A stretch of 64,000 bases of DNA, taken from NCBI GenBank assembly GCA_019096065.1, contig JAGUCH010000001.1:11098001-11162000 (forward strand), read 5' to 3'. The notes below the pieces were generated by a model. The model made no database searches. It worked only from the letters and a program-made list of their open reading frames with translations, and was not told the DNA's origin. This DNA comes from Paracyclopina nana. Its lineage: Eukaryota; Arthropoda; Copepoda; Cyclopoida; Cyclopettidae. Shown here one piece after another: positions 12,294 to 24,500 of this stretch; position 1 is the stretch's first letter, and every line of letters begins with the position of its first letter. A program made the position numbers and the translations under genes.

Positions 12294-14706
12294 TCATGGC
12301 CAGTCACGTTTTCGAGCGAAAAGAGGCAGTTTGCATGCAGCCGAACTGATAATCAATATCATCGTCGTACCTAATATAACATGAACCTTGATGGAAGTTG
12401 GTCTCAGATTGTCAGGCACGCACGAATATTTGCCCGATAATTTCTCGCTCGCTTCCTGCACAGTCAGAATTGAATGGATTGGTTGAAAGTCTTCTTTTCG
12501 GTCATGAACGATCGTGTCCTTGATGGTGACTCCGGGGGTGAAGTCGCTGATTAACCGGTTGTTGTTGTGGTACCAGTTGATGTACGTCGGACGGGTTATG
12601 TAGTTGTACACTGTGCATTTCAGCTCTAGGCTCGAGCCGGATTTCACGTGGAGCTCTTTGTCATCGCTGATCCTCACCGAGGGGACTGAAAACGAGGATT
12701 TTGTTTTCCGTTGCTCATTTCTCAATTGAGAATCACTTGACATTAATGATGCGAGCCAAGACAGCTCAATTCCCTCTGAGAAAATGAGGCAAAGTTCAGC
12801 AGCATCTGCTCATGATATGGGCTCAGTCTCCCAGAAGGAATTGGGCTGTCACGGCTCACATCATTATTGACCATTGATTTCGAGCCGAGGAGAAAGCAAA
12901 CTTTTATGATACGTTGGCAAACTTGGGATTATTTTCGCTGCTCATCCATTACTACGCGCGCGCGCGCTTGGGAATCGAGCCATAACAATTACAGCAAAGC
13001 TCTTATGATAATGAGTGCTACAATGCAGCAATGTTCATAATTTATTTTTTTCCTTCACCGAATTAACGTTCGAAGGGTAGAAACACGTCTTACATGTTAA
13101 GCTAAGCATACCGAGCCGGAAATTGCTCCTTTCCGTGGCACTCTGCTGATATAAGAAAGGGAAAACTGCCTTAGTGCGACTAGGCGCGCAACATTTGTTA
13201 ATATATAACACACAAAGGGAGAGCTGCATTCTTTAGTTTTAGTAGCGGATATATCCTTCAAAAGAAAATACTTACTGACAACCTTCAGCTCGAAAGTTTG
13301 GCTGAGCTTGGGTGAGGTTGAAATTTGGCATTCGTAGCTGCCAGCATCAGCCTCCCGGATGAACCGGAAGCGAATGGACCAGTCTCCATATCCGTTTCCG
13401 GGCAGGAGGTCAAACCGGTCGTCATCCACGAATTTCACATCCCCAATAAATAAGATGTGAGAGTCTCGACTGCGGATCCAAGACACCTGAAAGACCCCGA
13501 AGAAATGACAATCGCAAGCAATATCGTTTCCTCATAACACTTTGCATAGTAACTGTCTCATTATCTATCATAAAAACTACGGCAACTTAAAGCGGCTAGC
13601 TCTCATTGCCATAGCGAGAACTGCAGAAGCAATTGAGAAAATGAGCCAAAGTAAGCGAGGCCACGAGGGATGCCAAAATACGATACATACTTCGTAAATA
13701 ATGCCCTGGGGCTAAATCGGTGATTCCCCTTTTTTCCAAAGCCAAATGGGCTATTTTTGAGCGAATACATTTCCCCCTTTTAATCTTCCGGCCCATTGAT
13801 TTGTGCGCGTGTGTTTTGTGGTCAGCCTCGAAATTAGGCCTTTGAAGTCTACTCACCGTTTGGTTGTACAGGTTTTCCACTTTACAGATGAAGAAAGCAT
13901 GGCCGCCCTCTTGGACCGTCACTACCTTCGCTGCGGGCAAAAAGTAGGGTCGCTTTTCAATTTCATCAGCCCAGATGGCGGCGGCGGCCGAGGAGGAAAT
14001 CGACCTTGCTACTGACCCTTTATTGTTGATGTTGTTGTTGTTCTGACCTAATTCGAGTAATAAAGGAAATTAATAGACCTCTTTCCTCACCTTGGCACGC
14101 CTTCGTGGCTTAACAGCTACTGCTACTACTACAACAGCAGGCATCACATCATGGCTTTGAGGTTATTGTTTAGTCGACAACAAAGAGAATTCTTAGGCAA
14201 TCATCATTGTGCCAGTAGATGTGCTGCATGCAGCGAATTTTGCCAGCTAACGCAGTTGTCACCACCACCACTGAGGTGGCCTTGCAAAACTTTGTGTGTG
14301 TGTGTGTGTGTGGTTAATCCTCTAGAATGTCGATCCATTACTTGAAAGCACTTTCATCAAAGCTTTACAAATGAGGCGACTACAGAGCAGATTTTGCCAC
14401 CACACACTCACACACAAATATTTGTGGTACAGTCTGCCCAGGGAATTCACAAAATGTCAGCAAAAAAGGAATGATCGGTGGTGGCGACCTCCTAAAGATT
14501 GGCAATCTTGTGGCAAAAAAAGTTGCCAACAACCAAAGTTGGGGAAATCAATTTGGCCTCTTTCTCTCTGCGTTGACCTGCTTATGCAATGCTTGTTCTG
14601 TGCTAGCTCAGGCATAATCAGAATAATAGAAAGTCTTCTTACCTGAAGAAACAAAGGTAGAGGTAAAAAATATAAGTAAGGCCACGCTACTGCAGTTAAT
14701 CTTCAT
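12294..14706 (-). CDS. dpr: Dpr-family cell-surface protein with two Ig domains
   Basis: Four exons, 14706-14643, 14047-13857, 13486-13276 and 12685-12294, with phases 1, 0 and 1 at the junctions; 285 residues. Exon 1 encodes a signal peptide (MKINCSSVALLIFF...). The first Ig domain (about residues 60-155) has its first Cys in FFICKV, the family hallmark VSWIRSRDSHIL, and GSYECQISTSPK around the second Cys. The second Ig domain (about 160-260) starts IPSVRI and carries LKCTVYN, INWYHNN and YSCVPDN. Dpr proteins bind DIP partners on neuron surfaces and help specify synaptic partners. The C-terminus is a short hydrophobic stretch (ILGTTMILIISSAACKLPLF) then a basic tail, so either a GPI signal or a membrane anchor is possible. 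A putative 25-bp intron near this end was rejected as too short. One N-glycosylation site (NQT) precedes the WIRSRD motif. Confidence 0.9.
13098..13110. other. Intron sequence between Ig exons
   Basis: Part of the 590-bp intron 12686-13275 of the Dpr-like gene. A (CG)n tract, CGCGCGCGCGC, lies nearby at about 12956-12967. No other structure was seen. Confidence 0.3.
14293..14312. repeat. (TG)n microsatellite
   Basis: A run of ten TG units inside the first intron of the Dpr-like gene (14048-14642). The complementary (CA) stretch at 14402-14414 is shorter and interrupted. Confidence 0.85.
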
Positions 14707-17640
14707 GGTTGTTCTGATGATTGTGGTGGAAAGCACTCATTACATTGACTTTTTGGGAGAATACAATCGAATACATCTGCGAATAACTATGAGAAATTGC
14801 ATTTAAAAACTAGGCTTTTTAAAAGTATGCGAGCTACGTACGCGTAGAACGAGTACTGTTTCCTTTCAACCTTATTATTAAATATTTAGCTTAGGTGTGA
14901 TACTACATTATTTTGACTTGCTGTTTGCTCAACAGTGAAGAATGGTGTGACCCACCTACTAATATTTCATAAGTTAGGCAAAATGAAAAATACCCCTTTT
15001 AATCAACGTTTTTCGTCTTACACATTTTTTGTACAGAGTGGGCCTCTTTTTCAAGCATGGCAGTTTGTAATCACAACACAGCTTAAAAGGGTTTTGATGT
15101 ATTTATCTTTTTGCCAAAAAGAAGTAGTGAAAATCAGCCTCCATTTACTTTACAGCAGTACTAATTACGGGAACTTTGATGACGTTAATTACATTTGAGA
15201 TAATTCAATGGAAAAAGTTCTATTCATAAAAAGAGCTTTCATCATCATTTACCTTCTAAATGCAATTTCTCTCTGCGTCTGCTTTTACATATTTTCTCTC
15301 TTATTTGCTGTTTGCAGAAAGGCACCTCTTTTCTTGATTACTCATTTGTGAGAAAGGGAGGAAAATCTCTTGACACTTTTTTCAGAACTTGACATTGTCG
15401 TCGGTGAGCTCTGGCCGTAAACTGCGAGCTGGGACCGACGAAAGTAGCTGACTTTCCAGAGAGAAAGTACTAAACGCTGTGAGCCTTTCACCACACTGTG
15501 CAGCTGTTGACAGAATTTAGCTCAGCAGCAGAGATACCAGATTCTCCTCGCGGACCCTCATCCGGGTTTACACTGTTTCATCACGTCAATTTCATGCTGG
15601 AGGGTAGCTCTAATCAGGAATTTTCACCTCTGAGGTTATGCGAATTTGATCCTAAAAATATTTCCCGCTCAATAAGGATCAGTTGAAGAAAAATAACCGC
15701 CAAATACAGGACTGGTTAAACCCTTGGCCCTTTGTGATAAATGAATTTGTCTCATTAGAAAAGTTTTGATAAAGTTAGACAGCCTCGTTTATAAATCCTA
15801 AATGAAGGCTCCTTTAGCCTAACCATGATGAATCGACTTTTGGCCCAATTTTTAACCTTCCCCCATATTAGCGACGAAAAGTTATGCGCCACAGTTTTGC
15901 ACACTCAATACTTTTATGCGCAACCCACAGTTGACAACCTGAAAAATTCCCATTATCGAAAATGTGTTCGCGACATATATTCTTGAATCCAATAAAAATC
16001 TAAACTGATGATTTTACCATTTTCTTGGTAAAAAAAGGACTGCGTTGAGACTGAGCTTTGCTTCGAAAGTTATGTTCGCCCAAAAAAATATGACGTCAAA
16101 ACATTCAAGAGCCAAGTTGGTGCCCTTACAAGGTGATAATTAACAGGCTGTCAGTCGCAGCAGAATTTGCTTTCACTTACTCCTCCTCATGATATTTAAA
16201 AACTCGAAAGCATTGCAGATGTCGCTTTGCAATTGTGCACAAGATTATATTGCGGACACGACTCGTCATTGCAGCAATTTGGTCCCTCTACCTACTTGCA
16301 AACAGAATTCATGCCTGCTAAGCTCAGCAAAAATGTCTGCACAAAATGACCCCAATAAAGGCGGCAAAAAATAATCTAATATGGTCGCGGGTGGGTAAAA
16401 AGCGGCCTTATTTTATGCAAACTGTGAGCTAGTGAGCAAAAGCACAAAAATTCGAGCAAACTTTATACGCGAGCTCAGCTTGACTGAGAGCTACGAAAAT
16501 TTTTCCACAACCAAGTTTAATGATCCTCTGGCCATGGCCTTTTTTCAAAAGACATGTCAGCCTTAATCTTGGGATTTATAAGTACGGTCTCTTCTTGCAG
16601 CAAAGCCACTTTTGGCCTTTTGGCCCCTCCAACACCACGACCATTTCTCTGGCTTAAAACACACACTGAGCTCTGATGACCTTTTTTGTGGCCTGAGGCA
16701 ATTATCTGGAAAATGCAACCTCACCATTATTATCTTGAGGACAATTCGAGTTTTTGCTCTCGCTCCTGTTTTATTTTGAAAATTCCCTCTTTATTGCTGA
16801 TCTATGTCGTTCCAATTTTAGAAAGCAGATTTGCGAGAAGAGAAATGTCAAGGCTTGTAATAATGCACATGTGCCTCGCGGAAAATGTGGAATAGGAGAT
16901 TCAATTATTCTAGAGCAGTAGTCTATCTATGTTGAATATTTATTGAGCGAGCCAGCTTTTCTAGGGAAAATAACAGTGTGCAGTTGATTAGAATGAACTA
17001 GTACGTACACGAGCGTCGACATTTGATGGCTTTTTGATTACAGATAATCCGAAGACGCCAGCGATTATACGGTCTCTTTTAGCTCTTTCGTGCATTTCTT
17101 CTGTTGGGCGGTGGGGGACGCACTCGTGCAGTGCATTTTGTATAATTGATAAGGAAAATCCATAAATGAAAATAAACGACATGCATTTTTAAAACGAGAA
17201 TTGTAACAATTGGGAAAACTTATAATAATTGTGGTTTTTTGCAAAATGAGTTTTTGGAAAGTTTGGGGTGCGGCTTCTTAGTACAAAAGACTATATAATA
17301 TCCTTTTTTTGTGAGTGAGCACTATAAGAATATCTGATCACTTCAATTCGGGATGAAAAATAGTGGGAACTTGGACAGCTCACATCTATGGTGTTAATCG
17401 ATTGAACGTCGTCGTCGTGAGGTGGAAAAAAGGAGAAGCCAGCTAACACAATCGAGTTGACCACCATCAACACCAAGATGTAATCTGTTATCAATTATCC
17501 TATCCCCAAAATCTTGACCTGCACGCTAGCCGCTGCAACATCGCGATACAACAACGCGCGGAGATGAAATAATCCTTATTCCTTTGAGATTTACCACGAG
17601 GATGTTGTATTTAAGGTAAACGAGTTCAGTTGCTGTCAAA
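14707..17640. other. Intergenic DNA between Dpr-like gene and membrane-protein gene
   Basis: It should hold the upstream regions of two divergently placed genes. I find no recognisable coding exon. Two weak minus-strand frames starting with hydrophobic residues (17182-17005 and about 17465-17390) end at plausible donor sites but have no visible partner exons, so they are not called. Confidence 0.35.
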
Positions 17641-18914
17641 ATGTTGTGGCAAGAAGTCGTGCTCGTTGTCCTCCTCCTTCTGTCGAATTTCACGAAGTAT
17701 TGCTTTGCGCAAACGATCATGAAAACCGAGAAAGGATTGTACTTTAGTGAGCACACCACCGAATACATCACCAGAGAGGAGCTCTTCCGCGATGTGTCCT
17801 ACTTCAAGGCCTCGCATCTTCACTTGTCTGCTGACCTTAGCGACATGTATGCTCACTTCAAATTGGTCAAGGGTGGTGATCCATGTAAGTATCGTTTTGT
17901 TCAACCATTCAGAAAGTTTGAGGCATTTTTTAAATATATTGAGAATAACGGGCGAATTATTCTATTGCAGATATTCCTCAGAAACCGGGGATGGAAGATA
18001 GGCTTGTAGATCATATGCACCGTTACCTTGGGGAATTTAATAGCACTCTCACCTATTTCAACCATACACTGTTCACCCTGATTGATTCACCATATTATCG
18101 CACTCCTGTCCCCTACACCGATCCGGATAAGGTGAAGGAGATTCGCGATACTGTCGGACAACTCAACGCAACCCTGTATCAAATCAACTTCCTCAAATAC
18201 GACTTTAGGGAATATTACAACGAGTACAAGGCCAAAGAAAAACATTGTCCAGCTTTCACCAACAACACAGCCTGGTTCTTCATCGAGGAGTTCTTCGATG
18301 AGCTGGTGATTAACTACAAGACCTTCAGGTCCGTCCCACACAAGAACTTTATCAAAAACGGGGGGTGCAACATTGACCACGAAATCGCCCTCCTCACCAA
18401 AATGAGGGCCCTTTTCAACCAGACCCTCAAGCATCGCACCAACCTCGAGGACAAGACTTTCAATTCGACCGAGGAGGAGGCCGCCGAGTTGGACCTGATG
18501 TACAAGAACTTGCTGGAGCTCAAGTCTTACTTGCTGTATGACACGAGCTTGCGCAACAACACGCAGCGCAACGCTATCCTCAACTCCACGGTTCACTCCT
18601 TCGAGAAGTTCCTCTTTGACTACGGACTCAATCTGGATGAACAGATGGAAATGGAGGAGCCGTTCAGGCTTCCGTTGCCTCTGAGGTTCTTCATAAGCCT
18701 ATTCTCGGTTCCACTTCTGTTTGCCATTTGTTTTATTGTCGCCCGGATTCTCCGCTGTCGCAAGGAGGCGAAGGCCTCGGCTTTCCGGAGGCTCCGCGAG
18801 GAAACTGCCGTGGAGCTGGATTTGACGAGGGATCCAATTCCCTTCTTCACCGCAGATAAGGATTCATCCGGAGAGGCCGCGAGATCCGGATCGAATAATC
18901 CAGCTTTCGTCTAA
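17641..18914 (+). CDS. Uncharacterised type I membrane glycoprotein
   Basis: Two exons, 17641-17884 and 17971-18914, joined in phase 1 across an 86-bp intron with donor GTAAGT and acceptor TTGCAG; 395 residues. There is an N-terminal signal peptide (about residues 1-23, hydrophobic VVLVVLLLL core). The long ectodomain (about 24-310) has at least eight N-x-S/T sites, few cysteines and helix-prone acidic/basic stretches. One transmembrane helix follows at about 313-334 (FFISLFSVPLLFAICFIVA), then a basic stop-transfer (RCRKEAK) and a cytoplasmic tail of about 60 residues. The tail ends NNPAFV, a possible class II PDZ ligand. I recognise no family. The GC-rich codon use is unlike the surrounding DNA, which supports real coding. 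Function: none assigned; a surface receptor or adhesion role is only inference from topology. Confidence 0.88.
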
Positions 18915-19184
18915 CCACCGCTCAACTATATAGCAACGCATCATTCTATGTACATAAAACGCAACCTTTCTACACAAATGTATACATGCTTACTGTAAAC
19001 AAGCTCTTTTTCGCAATAATTTGCATCATGAACATTTCTTTCCATCAATAGCTTATACAATATAGCATTACTTTCTACCATTAATTTGAATTTCCTCCAA
19101 TGAATTGCCAGTGTAATAGCATCGCATCCACGAAATGATTTGTAACATTGCATCTCCTTCTCTCAATATTTTGTGTATATAAGC

Positions 19185-19190
19185 AATAAA
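19185..19190 (+). terminator. Poly(A) signal of the type I membrane protein gene
   Basis: AATAAA about 270 nt downstream of the stop at 18914, the clearest canonical signal after the gene. Confidence 0.5.
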
Positions 19191-21595
19191 TGAACATCGC
19201 ATTAAAGGCTCTCTCGGGTCAAGTATTTTTTTATATGGACTCGTTTTATGGGGAACGGTTTTTATGATATGGCGACAAATTCCGATCATCTTTGAAGGGT
19301 TAGCCAACATTTTTTTATGGACCGACCATTCTTTATGCTCTTTGGTACGTCCTTTTTTCCTTATATTAACTTGGAAAAGATTGCTAAAGAAATTGCTTGG
19401 AGAGCCCAAATGAATGCACTTTTAGGAGTCTTGCAAACGGTACAAAAACCAGTAGTACACTTTGCCAGCAGCAAAAAATCTGCATAATCCAGAGCTCCTG
19501 CGAGGACAAACCAGGTCAGAACAGCTCCAATTTATGACATAACCATAAAAATGGGGGCAGATAGGGGATTCCCATTTTACACAGAGGTCGTTCTCACTTT
19601 TTATTTTTGGGCTAAAGAAAGGTAGATTTTTCGAAAAGAATGCTGAAGTTGCGAGATAATTTGTAGGAAAAGTTCCCGTAGCTCACTAGCTGCGGGGCTC
19701 GAAAAATGAAGCCAGAAATTGCCAGAAAGCCAGCAAAAATGTGTAGAATGGCCCATTTCTCACGGATATTCTGAGCTAACTCAAGGATCAAATGACTTTG
19801 GGCAAAAAATGACCAATACCACCGGCAGAGGCCTAAAAGTGTTCCTACACGAAAGTAACTGTCATGCTGGGGTCGAGCTGTGTTATCAGTTCATCTCATT
19901 GACAAAGGAACACTTTTTGCCCTTTCACCTATGCTGTACTATACGACAAGGAGCTTTCTCTCACTTTGCTAAATCACTGCAGCTCGCAGATACTCATTAC
20001 CTTTGACTCTAACAACAATTCTTCATGATCATTTACAAAATAAGTCATGGAAGAATTCCCTGATAAGATACAAATGGAAAGGGGGACAAGATATGGTCAA
20101 GCTAAACTCTCTCATATTCTGTGACAAATTACATGAAAATCTGCAGTAGCCTTGCTTGGAAAAAATTTAAATAAGCAGTTCTTCTGACTTTTTTCTGTAC
20201 TCCCTATCTAGTAGTCTTAGTAATCTCATTACATACTTGATCATTTTTACGTCAAAGGGCTATAGATAAATCAGCTTGAGGCTAGTACAATGGCATAGCT
20301 CAGTACCTACTCTAATGCATCCAAGATCTCATCAAGTATTTACCCGTTCACAAGAAAGCTTGCGCTCCAGACTGAGGAAATTAATGACTCATGAGTTCAC
20401 ATGAAATGAGGCAAATTCTGCTGCGACTATTTTCATGGTGTCCATGGCATGGAGCAGTTGGAAGAAAGCATGTAACAACTCTTTCCATTCTTTTTTTGAA
20501 TTCCCCTCCTGCTTTCTTGGCTTTTTTGCTATTGCAGTAGGTCAACAATGATGGATTTCTTTCCGGCAAAGACTCTCCTGCTCAGATTTGCAGCTAGTCG
20601 TTCTGAGGACAATTTTTGCTGCCCAGATTTGCGTAGCAGAGCACTCTTAGATGCCTGCCTTGGAGAGAACGGCCATTTGAGGGGAGGGAAGCCAAGATTG
20701 AGGCTGCTACTGTGTCCACTCTCTGCTGTTGAGAGACTATAAAGAACTATGCGGTTGCCAAGAAAAGTAGAACATACACCGGCATAGTACTTTATACTCG
20801 AGCATATTTTAAAATGACTTCACCTGCAGAGTCGAAAGTTTTCTTTACCCACCATGGAAGTCATGCGCTACTTTTATTAATATTTTCTAATTGTTATGGC
20901 CTCTGCCTCGCCTAATTTTAAACACTGCTGCTATGGTACATATTTGGTGAAAAGTGGGTCAATTTTTTTCCTCCAGCTCTTTTTTATGATCACATGTCTG
21001 ACACACATGATATCCCACTGTGTGAACACAAAGTTCTCACCATTTCCAGGGATGTTATGCCTCATTACAACCCCTTCTTTCCATGGGCACAATAAAAGTG
21101 AAAATCCGACTGAATAGACTGAATTTCCCTAAATTTTGCTAAACAATGTTTTGAAAAGGAAAGCATCAAGAGCAGCCACAAGTTTCTCAAGTAAATACAC
21201 GGCTGCACAGTGGGGCGTGAGGGCGATATCCGGTATAGCCAAAAAATCCAATACATAACAAAAATGCATTTACTCAAGTGGAAATTAGGAGCAGACTTTG
21301 AGACTTGAGCTGTGGAAGAAGAAAGCTTTCAAACTGAAGCCTAAAATAAACACCAGTCAAATTAGCCATGACTAAGTTATTTTTTGCATAGTGAACCAGA
21401 TAAAATGGGTACAGGTATGCTTTCAATTTGTGGGTAGAGGGGATCAAGTCAACTCCCCTAGAAACGCGTTCTTTTAAAGCTTTTTGAACATGTCAGTTAA
21501 TAGATGTGAAAGCCAAGGAGGCAAGCAAGTAAAGCTGCAAGCTTCTGAGTATAGAAGCAGTAGATGTGAAAATGGCCTGAAAAGTGAACTTCACC
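19191..21595. other. Intergenic region upstream of the first neuroligin-like gene
   Basis: No exon or repeat recognised. It presumably contains the promoter and any 5' untranslated exon of the neuroligin-like gene, but I see no diagnostic element. Confidence 0.35.
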
Positions 21596-24500
21596 ATGCT
21601 GCTCTATTTCGTCTGTGTCCTTTTGGCCTCTGCGAGGCCTTCCGAGGCCGCAGAGGCCACCCGGCTTGTGTTCACGAGGCAAGGCCCCGTGAGAGGCCTG
21701 AGGATCAATGTGAGGCCTGATTTGGGCCTCAGCAAGGTGGATGCCTTTTATGGATTGCCCTATGCCAGCCCTCCAACTGGGCAGTTCAGGTTCATGCCAC
21801 CAATGTCTCCCCAATCCTGGTCTCCAGGGGTGAGAGAGGCTGTTGAGATGCCCCCAGTGTGCCCTCAAGTGATTCCAGATCTCAGTGACAAGGCAAAAGC
21901 CTTGAGGTACATGGCTGTGGGGAGGTATGACTACCTCACCAAGTTGTTCCAGCACCTCAAATATCAGAGCGAAGATTGCCTCTATTTGAATATCTACACT
22001 CCAACAGACAGTGCTTTTGGTAAGAAATGAACACCATGCCTGGTTTTCTTATTAGCTTCTGGGCTTGTGGGTGTCTAAAAGTGCATCTGTCTATCTAACT
22101 TGCAAGATAAATGGATGCCAACATGGTGGTAGAAAAAATTACGACTATTGAGACCTTGCACACACCTTTTTCCAATTCAACAGCTGAATACAATGCAAGG
22201 CTCAAGAAAAGTGCAGAAATGGCTTGCGAAATTACGTCAAGGTTTCTTCAACTGAGCTGTCAGATCAGAAGGAAACTTTGAGCTGAACTCGTCAGCCATT
22301 TTGAAGTTTTGCCCCCTTGGGTACGATGACATGAGCCAACAGAGGGATTTGTTATGCTTTTAAATAATACATAGTACGCAAGAAGCAAGGCCCAGAGTGG
22401 GAAGCGAAAATGTTCTAAATATAGCTGAATGTCTCGTAGCATTTCCTCTCAGTCGCAAAAGAAGCTAAAAACTAACTTTTGCCAACACAACTACAAGATG
22501 TCTTAAGCTGGAACTTGGGAGTGTAAAATTAACTCCAGGGAATTTCTCCTCGTGTTCTTGAGCAGGCTCGAAACTTTTTACTGACAGCACAGGCTCTTTT
22601 TTATCTAGATTTGAATTTTGGCGCACTTAATACATGTATTTCTTAAGTTAATGCAAGTGCAGTAGACCAGCTTGTCTGTTTCCACTCTTTTGTATGCGAT
22701 GAAGGCCTCGTTCATCTGAATCACACTTGCGCATTAGTACAAAAAGTATGGATTGGGGTCGCTTGAAAAATGGCAGGCAGTCCCATCGATGTAGGGGCTT
22801 ACTCTGTGTAGCTAAGTGAAGCTAATATGAGATGCATTTGGGGCTCTTATAGCGTGGAGAGATGCACACACATCAATCAAGTTTGGCGATTTCTTAACCT
22901 AGTTCCGCCGGCTTAAAGCGAAATATTGTGCATCATCTTATTATGCAGCCAGGTGAACCGGGCCATAAATCCTGCTGTCGTCGTCTTACTCATACCCGCT
23001 GCTGAGGAGGAGAGTAAGGTCGAATTCTGCAAACGAGATGCATTTAATGTGCAACCACCGTCAAAGCTCCCGAAGTTGGGTTGAATTTGTGTGGTCAGGG
23101 CATCATCATCAATCTTGGAGGAAGAAAAGAAGCTTTAACGGGGCAAAGTTGGCCTCATCTTTTGAGGCCATGGCTGATAATTCGATTTTTAATCGGAACG
23201 TGCTACTCCTGCAAATTCTCCAGTTATTCATGCATGGAAAGTAGCAAGATAAAGTAGTAGAAAGCCGTGCAATTTCTTTCTACACTTTTTGCCTATTTTT
23301 ACTACTACTGTACGCGGATGCATTTATTCGCTTGAAAGTTCCTTTTAATTGCCTGCTTCAGAATTTGCCGAGGAAAAAACCAACTTTTCAGATAAAAATG
23401 CATCGTAGAAGCAGCCAGCGCGCGGCCACTGACACCACTATGCGCTATATTTTGAGTACTGCCACTGCGTCCTGGTCATGTGCAAAGAATTTCTAGTTGG
23501 TGGACTCTCAACTAGCTAATCTGAGACGAAGCATCATTAAAATTGGCTAAAAACAACTGATTATACGACTTGGTTGGTCCAATCTTAGGGCTAATCATTA
23601 TGTTTAGTTTAGGAAATTAATGCATCTGAGTGAGTCTCTTCTGTATGCAAATTGAAGCCAAGAAAAGTTTTGGGTTGTTGACTTGTGCATGCTCATAAAT
23701 ATTGCTGCTGTTGCTATTTTTGAAGGGGAATTTGATTTTACATAGCCACTTTGACGACATGTGCAACTTTCTTTGGCGGTGCACATTTTATCAAGATTTT
23801 TTCATCGTCTAGACATAAAGCAGGAGCTGGGGCTAAAAAAGGGAAGCGCACTTCTGTCCATCCGCATAAGATGGCAGGTCCAATAAAGTAGTTCTGGGTG
23901 GTTTCTACCACTGTAATGACCACTAAAATATACAGTATTGGCTGACAAGCTGGAGGCTGTGCTGCTCTAGCACTATTTACAGCCTGATACTGTTCATCCA
24001 CCCGACAACTACATTGCAAAAATGGAATCTATATATATTGGCCCCCACATTTTTTGACAAGCATAAAAAGGCATGTATATATGGCTCAAATTGCAGGGTT
24101 TTTGCGTTGCTCAGACGAACGCACTTTGCGGTTTTTGTGCTGGTGCTGCTACAAGCTGTATTTTGTGCAATTCTGGTAACTCAATGAGATTGAAGAAAGT
24201 CACTGATGCTTGACTGGGCTCAAAAGCCTTTTATACTGAGAGAAACTGCCATAAGAAATCTACTCAGCCATTTAAAGAGCTGAAGGAAACCTCAAAAATC
24301 GTTCCCTTACATTTTTTGACAAAACTTGCTTGCAACCTTGGCGTAGTTTGAAAAAGAGCCTCTGTTGGTGGTGAAATATGAATTATGAAATGGTTTCCTT
24401 CCCTACGGAACTTTGCATATGTTAAACAGCAATTTTTCACATAAATGTTGGCAAAAAGATTCTCGCAACATGACTCGCCGAAAAATAATGGTGCTTAGCA

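Noticed and set aside
12346-12370. A GTACGA...ATCAG intron near the Dpr-like C-terminus
   Set aside because: It would be 25 bp, well below the shortest introns here (56-57 bp). Reading through gives a plausible hydrophobic C-terminus.
17005-17465. Two minus-strand frames beginning with signal-peptide-like residues (MSFIFIYGFSLS and MVVNSIVLAGFSFF)
   Set aside because: Each ends at a donor-like site but no phase-compatible partner exon or stop was found, and composition is near background.
18087-18596. 169-residue minus-strand open frame
   Set aside because: Shadow of the GC-rich plus-strand membrane-protein exon, which has a signal peptide, an intron and a transmembrane segment in correct order.
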